Shown here one piece after another: positions 36,480 through 46,448 of a stretch of 64,000 nt of DNA. The DNA is taken from the NCBI RefSeq assembly GCF_036287235.1, contig NZ_CP142850.1:1939127-2003126 (forward strand), given 5' to 3'. The notes beneath the pieces were generated by a model that had not been told where the DNA came from, did no database searches, and was given only the letters and a program-made list of their open reading frames with translations. Source of the DNA: Exiguobacterium sp. 9-2. GTDB lineage: Bacteria > Bacillota > Bacilli > Exiguobacteriales > Exiguobacteriaceae. The position numbers and the translations under genes are program-made. How positions within the stretch are numbered: the stretch's first letter is position 1; every line of letters starts with the position of its first letter.

Positions 36480-38414
36480 TCATTGTGCGTCTTTTGCTTG
36501 ATTGTACGTGATGGTTTTTGAACGATACACGGTATCGTCTTTATAAATCGTAATCTTTCCTTCTTCTCCCGGATCAATCGTCACCGGCACGTCGAATGTC
36601 TCATCTTGATCAATCGATTCCTCGATGACGGTCCGCTTCCCTTTTGCATCTTCCGTCTCAATCCGGATGACTTGTTTCGGCGGTTCCTCGTCCTCATTCT
36701 CGCTGACCGCATCATAGACGACCTTTTCAGGGAATGTCGCTGTCACTGTCTTTTCTTCCTCACCTTTTGAGATAAAGACAGTCACGGAGTCATTCGGTTC
36801 GACTTGAGCCCCTGCTTGTGGGAATTGACGGATAACTTGATCGAGTTTCACGTCGCTAGAAAATTCTTGCTCGAACGTTCCGTCGAGCCCTTTTTCGTCC
36901 AGGTAGGCTTTTGCTTCGTCACTCGATAAGTTCGTCAAATCCTTCAACTCGAAAGAAGATGTCCCTTCCGAGACGGTGATCGTAATCGTTTGTTCTTTCG
37001 CGATGACCTCCGTACCAGCCGAGATTGATTGCCGGATGACGTTACCTCGCGTGACCTCATCAGATTTCTCACGTTCGACCTCGACTTTAGCAAATCCAGC
37101 TTCTTTTAACGTCGCAATTGCTTCTTTTTCAACATCATCCGTTACATCTGGCACTTCGACCGGAGCACTGCCGGTTGAGACGACCAAATTGACTGTTGAG
37201 CCCTTTTTCACCTGCGCGTTTTCACGCGGTGTCTGACTGATCACGTCTCCTTCATCGACCGTATCACTGTTTCGTTCTGTCGTCTCAACGACAAATCCGA
37301 GTTTCTCTAGCTTCGTTTCCGCTTCATCTCCATCCGTTTTGACGACGGACGGTACCGTAACGGTAGGATCCGGCCACATCGCAAACGTCGTAGCCGCTCC
37401 ACCGAGTAATACCAGTAATAATAGGATGACCCACCAGCGTTTTTTCTTTTTCTTTTCTGACGATTTCGGTTGAACGGTCGTGACGACAGGTGTGCCCGGT
37501 TCTGCTTTTGATTCTTCTGGAACTTGTACAGGTGATAAGACCATCGTCTTTTCCATCTCATCCTCTTCAGCGCCTCGGATGCCTTCACTTGCTCGTTCGT
37601 CAGATAATGCGGTTACCATATCTTCCTTAAACGCTGCGACGGACTGTTGGCGGTCATGCGGTGCTTTTGCAAGCGCCTGCATGATGCAGTTCTCAAGCGC
37701 TTGTGGCACTCTTGGATTCAAGACGGATGGACGACGTGGTGTATCTTGCAGATGCTTCAGCGCGATAGCGACCGGTGAATCACCTTCAAACGGCACTTGT
37801 CCTGTAACGAGTTCATATAAGACAGCACCAAGCGAATAGATATCCGACTTCTCATCGGCAAATTTACCTTTAGCTTGTTCTGGCGAGAAGTAATGCACGG
37901 ACCCAAGGACAGACATCGTATGCGTCAACGTCGCATTCGACATCGCCACAGCGATTCCGAAATCCGTTACTTTGACGGTACCATCTTCTCGGATCAACAT
38001 ATTTTGCGGTTTAATGTCGCGATGGATGATCCGGTGTGCATGGGCGTGATCGATCGCATCACAAATTTGAGCAATGATATCAACGGCCTGTGGCACAGGT
38101 AATGCTTGATTTTCACAAAATGTCTTCAATGTCATACCATCGATATACTCCATGACGATGTAATAGATGGCATCTTCTTCGCCTACATCATAGACGGCAA
38201 CGATGTTTGGATGATTCAAGCTGGTAGCAGCATGCGCTTCACGTTCGAATCGACGAATGAACTGTTCGTCATGCGAAAATTCAGTCCGTAAAATCTTAAT
38301 GGCAACATGACGCTTTAAAATCTCATCATAGGCTTGATAGACATTCGCCATCCCGCCACTTCCAACTAGCCGTTCTATGCGGTAGCGGTCATTTAATCGA
38401 TCTCCGTATCGCAT
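36480..38414 (-). CDS. prkC: Serine/threonine protein kinase PrkC with PASTA domains
   Basis: Membrane kinase that senses cell-wall fragments. The Hanks kinase domain spans about 10-270: GSGGMANVY, K40 in VAIKI, HRDIKPQN (D133), DFGIA (151-155), and an activation loop rich in Thr (162-166). A basic stretch and one membrane helix (about 327-346) precede three extracellular PASTA repeats (about 350-565) and a short C-terminal beta domain. Length 644 residues. It begins 2 nt after prpC, its phosphatase partner. Confidence 0.96.
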   Translation of the reverse strand: MRYGDRLNDRYRIERLVGSGGMANVYQAYDEILKRHVAIKILRTEFSHDEQFIRRFEREAHAATSLNHPNIVAVYDVGEEDAIYYIVMEYIDGMTLKTFCENQALPVPQAVDIIAQICDAIDHAHAHRIIHRDIKPQNMLIREDGTVKVTDFGIAVAMSNATLTHTMSVLGSVHYFSPEQAKGKFADEKSDIYSLGAVLYELVTGQVPFEGDSPVAIALKHLQDTPRRPSVLNPRVPQALENCIMQALAKAPHDRQQSVAAFKEDMVTALSDERASEGIRGAEEDEMEKTMVLSPVQVPEESKAEPGTPVVTTVQPKSSEKKKKKRWWVILLLLVLLGGAATTFAMWPDPTVTVPSVVKTDGDEAETKLEKLGFVVETTERNSDTVDEGDVISQTPRENAQVKKGSTVNLVVSTGSAPVEVPDVTDDVEKEAIATLKEAGFAKVEVEREKSDEVTRGNVIRQSISAGTEVIAKEQTITITVSEGTSSFELKDLTNLSSDEAKAYLDEKGLDGTFEQEFSSDVKLDQVIRQFPQAGAQVEPNDSVTVFISKGEEEKTVTATFPEKVVYDAVSENEDEEPPKQVIRIETEDAKGKRTVIEESIDQDETFDVPVTIDPGEEGKITIYKDDTVYRSKTITYNQAKDAQ

Positions 38415-38416
38415 AT

Positions 38417-39151
38417 TCAGACCCTCTTTCTTTCTTTGAACCGGATGGCGGCAATCGTAATATTATCCGCGCCTCCTCGAGCATTCGCTTCTTTCACCAA
38501 TCGTCCGACGATCTCATCAAGCGGATCATCTCGTAAGATGATTTGTTCAATGACATCATCTGGCACTTCATCGGTCAACCCGTCGCTACACACAAGGACG
38601 AGGTCATAGTCTGGAGCATCTCTTACTTGAATGTCGACTTCGACCGTTTCGTTCGAGCCGACCGATCGTGTGATGACATTTTTACGTGGATGATTTTCGA
38701 CTTCCTCGTCCGAAAGCTCTCCCATTTGTCGTAACATGTTGACGTAAGAATGATCATCCGTCAATTGTTTTAACGCCGTACCTTCAAGAGCATAGACCCT
38801 ACTGTCTCCAACATGACCGATGACGAGCAAATCCTCGACCCAGCACACACAGGCAATGGTCGTTCCGACGATCGCAAGTTGTTCTTCTTTTGAAAACTGA
38901 AGAATCCGGGCATTCGCTTCGGCTACACGTTGTTCTATCCATTCGGACAATTCCATCGGGCGATTTGGCATGAGGGAAAAGGATGCTTCAAATACCTCGC
39001 GAACGATCGCACTTGCGATATCGCCAGCAGCGTGACCTCCCATACCATCCGCAACGACAGCAAGACCACGTTCAGCGTTCCCGATGAGTAATACCGTATC
39101 CTCATTTTTAGTCCTGACTTTCCCAGTGGTCGAAAGGTGAGCTAACTCCAT
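38417..39151 (-). CDS. prpC: PP2C-family protein phosphatase PrpC
   Basis: Mn/Mg-dependent phosphatase that reverses PrkC phosphorylation. Metal-binding motifs: RTKNED (D18), VADGMGGHAAGD (D35), VGDSRVY, LVCSDGLTDEV and ARGGADNITIAAI. Length 244 residues, cytosolic. It starts 18 nt after rsmB; the 23S methyltransferase gene rlmN that lies between these genes in B. subtilis is missing here. Confidence 0.95.
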   Translation of the reverse strand: MELAHLSTTGKVRTKNEDTVLLIGNAERGLAVVADGMGGHAAGDIASAIVREVFEASFSLMPNRPMELSEWIEQRVAEANARILQFSKEEQLAIVGTTIACVCWVEDLLVIGHVGDSRVYALEGTALKQLTDDHSYVNMLRQMGELSDEEVENHPRKNVITRSVGSNETVEVDIQVRDAPDYDLVLVCSDGLTDEVPDDVIEQIILRDDPLDEIVGRLVKEANARGGADNITIAAIRFKERKRV

Positions 39152-39169
39152 GACAGTCCTCCGTTCGTA

Positions 39170-40501
39170 TCAATCTTCTCGTTTCTTAAACGCGGCAATG
39201 TAGAAGCCATCCGTTCCGACTGTCGTCGGTAACAACTTGAGTTCTGCTCGATCTCCGATTAGATGCCGCACGGATTCTGGCATGCGTTCCGCGAAAGATG
39301 CATCAAAGTCAAAACCCTGATCGAGAATGAACGCTGTCTGCTCCTCGTTTTCGGTCGGATCAATCGTACAAGTCGAATAGACGAAGATTCCACCTTTTTT
39401 AACGAGTGGTAAGACAGATGTCAAGATGTCTCGTTGAATTTTTGGGAGTTGCTCGAGTTGTTCTGGACGTTTCGTCCATTTGATATCCGGTTTTCTCCGA
39501 ATGACACCAAGTCCTGAACAAGGTGCATCGACAAGAATCCGGTCAAAGGATTCTACTTCGAAGCGTTCCCCTGCTTTACGGGCATCTAACGCTTCTGCTC
39601 GAACAGTCGTAAGACCTAATCGTGTCGCTTGCTGTTCAATCAATTTAATCTTATGTGGATGAAGATCAAGTGCCTGTAGTGTACCCGTCGTCAAACCTTC
39701 AGCAATATGCATCGCTTTCCCACCAGGTGCGGCACAGCTGTCGAGTACATGATCGGATGCTTCTGCACCAAGCGCACGGGCGACGAGCATTGAGCTCTCA
39801 TCCTGAAGAGAAAGATACCCACGGTCAATCAGATCAGTTTTTTGGACGCTTCCTCGTTCGATTTCGAGACCGTCCGGCGCGACCGTGGATGGTTTTGCCG
39901 TCACACCTTGATCGAGTAGAAGCTCGATTGCTTCCTCCCGCGTCGTTTTCGTGCGATTGATACGGACCGTGACCGGTGCCGGTGTGTTATTCAATTGACA
40001 GATCTGAAGCGTTTCTTCCGGACCAAACAGTTCGATCCAGCGTTCGACGAGCCACTGCGGGTGACTCGTTTCGATGCTGATTCGTTTTGCAGCAGGCTCA
40101 ATCTCAGCGAAATGAGGCATTCCCGCCCGTAATACATTCCGTAGCACTCCGTTGACGACTTTTGAGACATGGACTTTCCCACGTTTTTTAGCAATTTCAA
40201 CGGCTTCATGAATGACGGCATGATCCGGTACACGATCGAGATAAAACAACTGATAGACACTCATTCGTAACAATGGGCGCATGAATGGATCAAGTTTTTT
40301 CTGTTTCGCTAAATATGGTTCTAAAATATAATCAAGCGTCAATTCACGACTGAGCGTCCCGTAGACGAGTTCCGTGAACAAGCCGACATCTGACGCCGAG
40401 ATGGCGCGTTTTTCAAGCATTTGGTGGACCGTAATTGTTGAGAAGGCGCCACCTTGTCCGATTTTCATTAATGTCGTTACTGCTGCGTCGCGTACATTCA
40501 T
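39170..40501 (-). CDS. rsmB: 16S rRNA (cytosine-967-C5)-methyltransferase RsmB
   Basis: N-terminal NusB-like RNA-binding domain (about 1-140) and SAM-dependent RsmB/Nop2 catalytic domain with LDSCAAPGGKAMHIAE, LVDAPCSGLGVIRRKPDIKW (first Cys) and VYSTCTIDPTENE (second Cys). Length 443 residues. Its ATG overlaps the stop of the Def-Fmt fusion gene by 4 nt. Confidence 0.95.
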   Translation of the reverse strand: MNVRDAAVTTLMKIGQGGAFSTITVHQMLEKRAISASDVGLFTELVYGTLSRELTLDYILEPYLAKQKKLDPFMRPLLRMSVYQLFYLDRVPDHAVIHEAVEIAKKRGKVHVSKVVNGVLRNVLRAGMPHFAEIEPAAKRISIETSHPQWLVERWIELFGPEETLQICQLNNTPAPVTVRINRTKTTREEAIELLLDQGVTAKPSTVAPDGLEIERGSVQKTDLIDRGYLSLQDESSMLVARALGAEASDHVLDSCAAPGGKAMHIAEGLTTGTLQALDLHPHKIKLIEQQATRLGLTTVRAEALDARKAGERFEVESFDRILVDAPCSGLGVIRRKPDIKWTKRPEQLEQLPKIQRDILTSVLPLVKKGGIFVYSTCTIDPTENEEQTAFILDQGFDFDASFAERMPESVRHLIGDRAELKLLPTTVGTDGFYIAAFKKRED

Positions 40502-41880
40502 GCGTTCTCACCTACTTGTTGTCCGAGTTCAAGCGATTGACCGATCCCGCGCATGAACGTGGCACCATCCATCCGTTTTTTGCCGGACGGCTGTAAGTCG
40601 ATCAGCTTCAACGCTGTTTCGGAACCTGTCGCGATGACGGGACCATCCGCTTCTAATGCGATGATTTCACCCGGTCGTCCCGTTCCTGAGACTTTCGTTG
40701 CGAAAAAGACTTTTAAGCGATCGTTCCCAAGCATCGTATACGTACTCGGGAATGGATTCATCCCACGAATTTGATCGTAGAGTGTCTCACCCGGTAGCGT
40801 AAAATCAAGTCGTTCCCGCTCACGTGAAATGTTCGGCGCAAATGTCGCTTCTTCCTCGACTTGTGCTTCCGGTGTCAATTCACCTGCTAACAGACGTGGT
40901 AACGTTTCAAGTAACAGGCGCGCTCCTGCGTCCGCTAACTTCTCAAACATCGAACCGGCTGTATCGTTCTCTTCGATTGGAACGATGATTTTTGACAACA
41001 TATCACCTGCGTCTAGCCGATCGACCATATACATGATCGTCACACCTGTCTCTTTTTCTCCATCGATGATCGCTTGATGAATCGGTGCACCGCCACGATA
41101 TTTCGGTAAGAGTGACGCATGGACGTTGATCGCCCCAAAACGTGGTGCTTCGAGAATAGCGGTCGGGACGATCTGACCGTAAGCTGCCGTGATAATGAGA
41201 TCTGGTTTTAAATCGAGAACATCTTGATAATCCTCTCGAATTCGTTTCGGTTGCAACACAGGAATGTCGTGTTCCATCGCGACGAGTTTTACAGGCGTCG
41301 GTTTGACTTCCCGTTTTCGTCCGACTGGTTTATCTGGTTGTGAGACGACACCGACGACGTCATACCCAGCATCGATGACTTCACGCAGCGTTCCTGCCGC
41401 AAACTCAGGCGTCCCCATGAAGACGACGCGCGGCTTTTCTTGCTCGACGAGTTTATCCGTAAACAGGACACCATCTAAATGATCCATCTCGTGTTGGATG
41501 GCACGTGCAAAAAAGCCGTTTGCTTTGATTTTAACCGTCCGCCCGAGACGATCTTGAGACTTGACGACGATTCGGTCGAACCGTTCAACCGGTCCGAAGA
41601 TGCCCGGCATACTGAGACATCCTTCATCATCGATTTGCGAACCGTCCGCTTCGATGATTTCCGGGTTGATCAGCTCGATTGGTCCCGTCTCATCATCGGT
41701 ATGAACGACGGCTACACGAATCGGCTGGTTGATTTGCGGTGCGGCTAAACCAACCCCGTCATATTCGTACATCGTATCGAACATCCGGTCGATCATTTTA
41801 CCGAGTTTTTTATCAAACTTCGTGACAGGTTCACACACCTGTCGTAATACATCATTTGGTACTTCTACTACTTTATACAT
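40498..41880 (-). CDS. Fused peptide deformylase / methionyl-tRNA formyltransferase
   Basis: One 460-residue open frame encodes two enzymes of N-formylmethionine turnover. Residues 1-148 are peptide deformylase with all three motifs: GVGLAAPQ (42-49), EGCLS (86-90) and HEMDH (130-134), so Zn/Fe ligands C88, H130, H134 and the catalytic E131 are intact. Residues from about 149 are methionyl-tRNA formyltransferase: VVFMGTPEFAAGTL, N252 and H254 in NVHASLLPKYRGGAP, and D290 in LDAGD, followed by the C-terminal tRNA-binding barrel. At the junction (about 41430-41440) the linker is EQEKPRVV; there is no stop, no ribosome site and no start codon at the usual fmt N-terminus. In relatives def and fmt are adjacent separate genes (priA-def-fmt-rsmB), which explains the fusion by loss of the def stop. 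Fmt adds and Def removes the same formyl group, so both should act on the same nascent-chain cycle. Confidence 0.95.
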   Translation of the reverse strand: MYKVVEVPNDVLRQVCEPVTKFDKKLGKMIDRMFDTMYEYDGVGLAAPQINQPIRVAVVHTDDETGPIELINPEIIEADGSQIDDEGCLSMPGIFGPVERFDRIVVKSQDRLGRTVKIKANGFFARAIQHEMDHLDGVLFTDKLVEQEKPRVVFMGTPEFAAGTLREVIDAGYDVVGVVSQPDKPVGRKREVKPTPVKLVAMEHDIPVLQPKRIREDYQDVLDLKPDLIITAAYGQIVPTAILEAPRFGAINVHASLLPKYRGGAPIHQAIIDGEKETGVTIMYMVDRLDAGDMLSKIIVPIEENDTAGSMFEKLADAGARLLLETLPRLLAGELTPEAQVEEEATFAPNISRERERLDFTLPGETLYDQIRGMNPFPSTYTMLGNDRLKVFFATKVSGTGRPGEIIALEADGPVIATGSETALKLIDLQPSGKKRMDGATFMRGIGQSLELGQQVGENA

Positions 41881-41889
41881 ACAGACACC

Positions 41890-44214
41890 TCACATGAATA
41901 CAAATGGATTCAAGTCAATCGCGACTTGTGTTTTTGATTTTTGACGACGGGATAAGATATCACGGAGATGTGTCCGGACATCCTCCTGTCCTTTATGTTT
42001 AATTAAGACCTGTTGCCGGTACATATTTTTGAGTCGAGCGAGTGGTGCATCAAACGGTCCATTGACGACTAAATCCTCAGATTCAAAGGCACGAAGCTCG
42101 GAAGCGATTTGCTGCGCTTCTGCTTGTGCTTCGAGCGGATGCGCTGCTGAAACTGTAATCAGACCAAGGAACCAAAATGGTGGATGCCCACCGAGCTTTC
42201 GCAATTGCATCTCTCGCTTATAAAACGTTTCGAAATCATGCTGTTTGGCCGTTTGAATGACGTAATGCTCCGGGTTGTAAGTCTGGATAATTGACTGACC
42301 AGCGAGTTGACCCCGTCCGGCACGACCCGACACTTGGGTGATCAACTGAAACGTGCGCTCACTTGCTCGAAAATCCGGAATACCAAGCGTCGCATCGGCA
42401 GCAATCACTCCGACGAGTGTAACGTTCGGAAAGTCGAGACCTTTTGCGATCATCTGTGTTCCGAGCAGAATGTTTCCTTCCTTGCGTTCAAAGGCATCGA
42501 GTAATTTCTCATGCGCACCTTTACGCGACGTCGTATCCTGATCCATCCGGATGATTCGCGCCTCCGGAATCAAGTGTGCCAATTCTTCCTCAATCTTTTG
42601 CGTACCCGTTCCGAACTGACGAATTTTCGTCGATTCACAGGACGGACAAGTTTTCGGCATTGCGGCTTCAAACCCACAGTAGTGGCATTTCAAGCGATCT
42701 TCATGTTGGTGATAGGTTAAATTCACGGCACAATGCGGACATTGTAGCGTCTCCCCGCAATCCCGACATAAGACGAAGGTCGTATATCCGCGACGGTTCA
42801 GGAGTAAGACGGTCTGTTCCCCACGTTCGATGCGTTCTTTGATGCCTTCGACTAGCGCGAGGCTGAACGGCGTACGATTGCCCCGTTCGAGTTCCTTACG
42901 CATATCAACGATGTCGACTGGAGGCAGTTCCCCACCGAATCGTTCACGAAGCGGTAAGTAACGATAAACCCCTTTTTGTGCCCGTGCATACGTCTCGAGT
43001 AACGGTGTTGCACTTCCGAGCACGACGGGACAACGATGATAGGCTGCCCGCCATTTTGCGACATCGCGCGTATGATAGCGCGGATTCTCTTCCTGCTTAT
43101 AAGTTGTTTCATGTTCTTCATCGAGAATGATGATTCCGATGTTCGTCAGCGGCGCAAACACAGCAGACCGTGCACCGACGACGACATCGACCTCGCCTTG
43201 GGCGATTTTGCGCCACTCATCATACTTTTCTCCGAGCGATAGACCGCTATGCAAGACAGCGACCCGTTCTCCGAAACGGCGTTTAAACCGTTTGACCATC
43301 ATCGGCGTCAGACTGATCTCTGGGACGAGCAAGATCGCTTGTCTACCGCGTTCGAGTTGTGCATGAATCGATTCAAGATACACTTCCGTCTTACCGCTTC
43401 CTGTTACGCCATGTAACAAAAACGTTCCGGTCTCAGCTTCAGCCGTAATCGCCGAGACAGCTTCCTGTTGCTTTTCCGTCAAAGAGGACGGCACAAAGAT
43501 GTCTTGGACGAGATGTTCATAAGGATTTCGCCGAACATCGATCGTCTCGACTTGAATGATGCTCTTTTTCTCGAGAGCGTTCAACGTCGCGCTCGTTGCG
43601 CCCGTTGCCTGCTTGACTTCACTCCAAAGCGCATCCGGAAATTCTTGAATATACGAGTAAAGTGCCGCTTGTTGGCTCGCTTGTTTCGTAAAAGTTGCTT
43701 GCTCCTCTAGAAGACGAATCCGTTTATCGATCTTAGACGTCTTTTTCTCGCGAATGACCGGTTGAAGCGTCACGTCAGCTTGTTTCGCGGCTGTTAAGAC
43801 GATTTGTTGGACTTCCGTTGGCAATTGACTCATTTTCTTGCCATGATATGCCCGAAGTGGGCCCAACTCGACTATGACCAGTTTATCATAACTCACCTTT
43901 AAGGCAGCCGGCAGCATCGCAAGCAATGCCGTCGCCTGAAAACACAAAGTCGTTTCCGATAGATACGCCGATAACTCGAGTAATTCCTGTGTATAGGTCG
44001 GGGTCTCATCTAAGACACGGACGATCGATTTGACGTTCGTCAGATCAGACGTTGCTTTTGTTCCGACGACGATTCCAAGCAACGCCCGTGGACCAAATGG
44101 TACTTCGACGCGCATACCGGGAACGATCAGCTCTTGCCAGAGTTCTGGAACGGCATAATCAAACGGACGATCGACCGTTGCTGCTGCGACGTCAACGATG
44201 ACTTCGGCTATCAT
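41890..44214 (-). CDS. priA: Primosomal replication restart helicase PriA
   Basis: Restarts collapsed replication forks. N-terminal DNA-binding domain (IAEVIVDVAAATVDRPFDYAVP), Walker A LLHGVTGSGKTEVY, LVPEISLTPMM, Walker B IIILDEEHETTYKQEENPRYH, then the zinc-binding insertion with eight Cys (CRDCGETLQCPHC ... CHYCGF ... CPSC) and RGGL-like motifs GTQMIAKGLDFPN and QVSGRAGRG. Length 774 residues. It overlaps coaBC by 4 nt. Confidence 0.96.
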   Translation of the reverse strand: MIAEVIVDVAAATVDRPFDYAVPELWQELIVPGMRVEVPFGPRALLGIVVGTKATSDLTNVKSIVRVLDETPTYTQELLELSAYLSETTLCFQATALLAMLPAALKVSYDKLVIVELGPLRAYHGKKMSQLPTEVQQIVLTAAKQADVTLQPVIREKKTSKIDKRIRLLEEQATFTKQASQQAALYSYIQEFPDALWSEVKQATGATSATLNALEKKSIIQVETIDVRRNPYEHLVQDIFVPSSLTEKQQEAVSAITAEAETGTFLLHGVTGSGKTEVYLESIHAQLERGRQAILLVPEISLTPMMVKRFKRRFGERVAVLHSGLSLGEKYDEWRKIAQGEVDVVVGARSAVFAPLTNIGIIILDEEHETTYKQEENPRYHTRDVAKWRAAYHRCPVVLGSATPLLETYARAQKGVYRYLPLRERFGGELPPVDIVDMRKELERGNRTPFSLALVEGIKERIERGEQTVLLLNRRGYTTFVLCRDCGETLQCPHCAVNLTYHQHEDRLKCHYCGFEAAMPKTCPSCESTKIRQFGTGTQKIEEELAHLIPEARIIRMDQDTTSRKGAHEKLLDAFERKEGNILLGTQMIAKGLDFPNVTLVGVIAADATLGIPDFRASERTFQLITQVSGRAGRGQLAGQSIIQTYNPEHYVIQTAKQHDFETFYKREMQLRKLGGHPPFWFLGLITVSAAHPLEAQAEAQQIASELRAFESEDLVVNGPFDAPLARLKNMYRQQVLIKHKGQEDVRTHLRDILSRRQKSKTQVAIDLNPFVFM

Positions 44215-45401
44215 GCCAATGCCTCCGCGAATTGGCGCATGAGCGATTTGGCGAGCGTCGATTTCAATTGTTGATCGTATCGCGTGACGGAATCGTTCTT
44301 TCCAAAAACGACGACTTCATTTTCATCACTGACGAATCCGATATCAGATCGTGACACATCATTCGCGACAATGAAATCGGCTTTCTTTCGGACGAGTTTT
44401 TGTTTAGCGAACGTCTCGACATCCGTCGTCTCAGCCGCAAATCCGACTAATAGCTGATGTTGTTTCTGCTCACCAAGCGTCTTCAGAATATCGGTCGTCT
44501 CTTCGAGTTCAATTCGAAGTGGTCCGTGGATTTTTTTCTGCTTCTGATCGTACTGGATAGACGGTCGATAGTCAGCTACGGCAGCGGACATGATGACGAT
44601 GTCTTGCGTTTCATAATCACGTAACATGGCTTCAAGCATCTCTTCTCCTGATTCAACAGCAATCGTCGCTATCCCGGTCGGTAATCCGATCCGAAGTGGT
44701 CCATGGACGAGCGTGACATCGGCACCTGCGTCTCTTGCCGCTTCTGCTAGCGCAATTCCTGTCTTTCCGGAAGAATCATTCGTCAAGTAACGAACCGGAT
44801 CAATCCGTTCCACGGTCGGTCCCGCACTGATCAAGACTTTTCGTCCGGCTAGATACTTCTCTTCAAAGAACGTTGAGAGTGTTGCGACTAAGTCTTCCGG
44901 TTCAGGTAAACGACCTTTCCCGACCCAACCACATGCGAGATTTCCGACTCCCGGTGCAATCACCTGGACACCGTCCTGCTTCAGTTGTTCGATGTTGCGG
45001 ACTGTCGCCGGATGTTCGAGCATGTTGACATTCATCGCTGGTGCGACGATGACGGGACATGTCGCTGCAAGGATCGTCGTCGTGATGAAATCATCCGCGA
45101 TCCCGTGCGCGAGTTTTGCAATCAAATTCGCGGTCGCTGGTGCGACGACGATCAGGTCCGCTTCGTCCGCTAAATCGATATGGGCGATCTTTGACGGATC
45201 ATGCTCGATGAAGACGTCATCATAGACCGCTTTTCGCGTCAGTGCTTCAAACGTCGTCTTACCGACGAATTGTTGCGCATTACGCGTCATCGCGACTTGA
45301 ACGTGTGCGCCTGCTTGAACAAGCTTTGAAGCGAGTGCTGCTGATTTGTAGGAAGCGATTCCACCGCCGACACACAGTAGAATGTTTCGGTTGGTTAACA
45401 T
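44211..45401 (-). CDS. coaBC: Bifunctional phosphopantothenoylcysteine decarboxylase / phosphopantothenate--cysteine ligase
   Basis: Two consecutive steps of CoA synthesis. The CoaC flavoprotein domain (1-190) has GGIASYKSA, the catalytic His in HIDLADEAD, PAMNVNMLEHP and the Cys in LACGWVGKGRLPEP; the CoaB domain follows with ISAGPTVERIDPVRYLTNDSSGKTG and AAVADYRP. The ATG at 45401 has AGGAGG; the upstream frame runs through the rpoZ terminator and is rejected. Length 396 residues. A terminator lies immediately upstream, leaving only the ribosome site between. Confidence 0.96.
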   Translation of the reverse strand: MLTNRNILLCVGGGIASYKSAALASKLVQAGAHVQVAMTRNAQQFVGKTTFEALTRKAVYDDVFIEHDPSKIAHIDLADEADLIVVAPATANLIAKLAHGIADDFITTTILAATCPVIVAPAMNVNMLEHPATVRNIEQLKQDGVQVIAPGVGNLACGWVGKGRLPEPEDLVATLSTFFEEKYLAGRKVLISAGPTVERIDPVRYLTNDSSGKTGIALAEAARDAGADVTLVHGPLRIGLPTGIATIAVESGEEMLEAMLRDYETQDIVIMSAAVADYRPSIQYDQKQKKIHGPLRIELEETTDILKTLGEQKQHQLLVGFAAETTDVETFAKQKLVRKKADFIVANDVSRSDIGFVSDENEVVVFGKNDSVTRYDQQLKSTLAKSLMRQFAEALA

Positions 45402-45427
45402 GTAGGTGTCCTCCTTATTGAAAAAAA

Positions 45428-45448
45428 CAGCCACGATGACAAGTGGCT
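45428..45448 (-). terminator. Operon-internal terminator between rpoZ and coaBC
   Basis: CAGCCAC / GTGGCTG stem around TTGTCAT-type loop, followed by T7 on the minus strand. It lies 10 nt past the rpoZ stop and 19 nt before the coaBC ribosome site and start. Confidence 0.88.
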
Positions 45449-45457
45449 GCTTCAAAA

Positions 45458-45661
45458 TTAGTCTTGCGGTTGGTTCGTGACGGATACTTCTTCGAAATAA
45501 AGCTCTTCTAAAGCTTTCCCGACCGGTTTATGCGATTTTGGGTTCGTGACTTTCACGCGTTTCCCGTCTTGGATTTGACGCGCACGCTTAGCGGCAACTG
45601 TAACGATTGTATATTTCGACGGTACTTTCTTTTGAAGCTTATCAACTGATGGATATAACAT
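45458..45661 (-). CDS. rpoZ: RNA polymerase omega subunit
   Basis: Small RNAP assembly subunit. From the ATG at 45661 the product is 67 residues: [30 protein letters not shown] and [15 protein letters not shown]. The ribosome site GGAGGT lies inside the last codons of gmk. The longer frame upstream is gmk sequence in another frame. Confidence 0.95.
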   Translation of the reverse strand: MLYPSVDKLQKKVPSKYTIVTVAAKRARQIQDGKRVKVTNPKSHKPVGKALEELYFEEVSVTNQPQD

Positions 45662-45662
45662 A

Positions 45663-46319
<657 letters not shown>

Positions 46320-46321
46320 TC

Positions 46322-46351
46322 ATATTAGCAGTAGAGATAGGAAGTTCGCAA
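46322..46351 (-). promoter_or_regulatory. sigma-A promoter for gmk-rpoZ
   Basis: Minus-strand TTGCGA (46346-46351) and TAATAT (46322-46327) with an 18-nt spacer and TGC just before the -10, 39 nt before the gmk GTG. Confidence 0.65.
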
Positions 46352-46448
46352 GTCATCTTTTTTAGCTCGACTGCTTTATCATACCATAACGATGCCATTT
46401 CTGTTACCTTTAGAAAGTGAGAACGAAATCAAGAAAGAAGGTAATCGT

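Noticed and set aside
41430-41440. Separate internal start for fmt inside the fusion
   Set aside because: There is no Shine-Dalgarno sequence; the first ATG (in VVFMGTPEF) is inside the conserved core and would remove the first beta strand.
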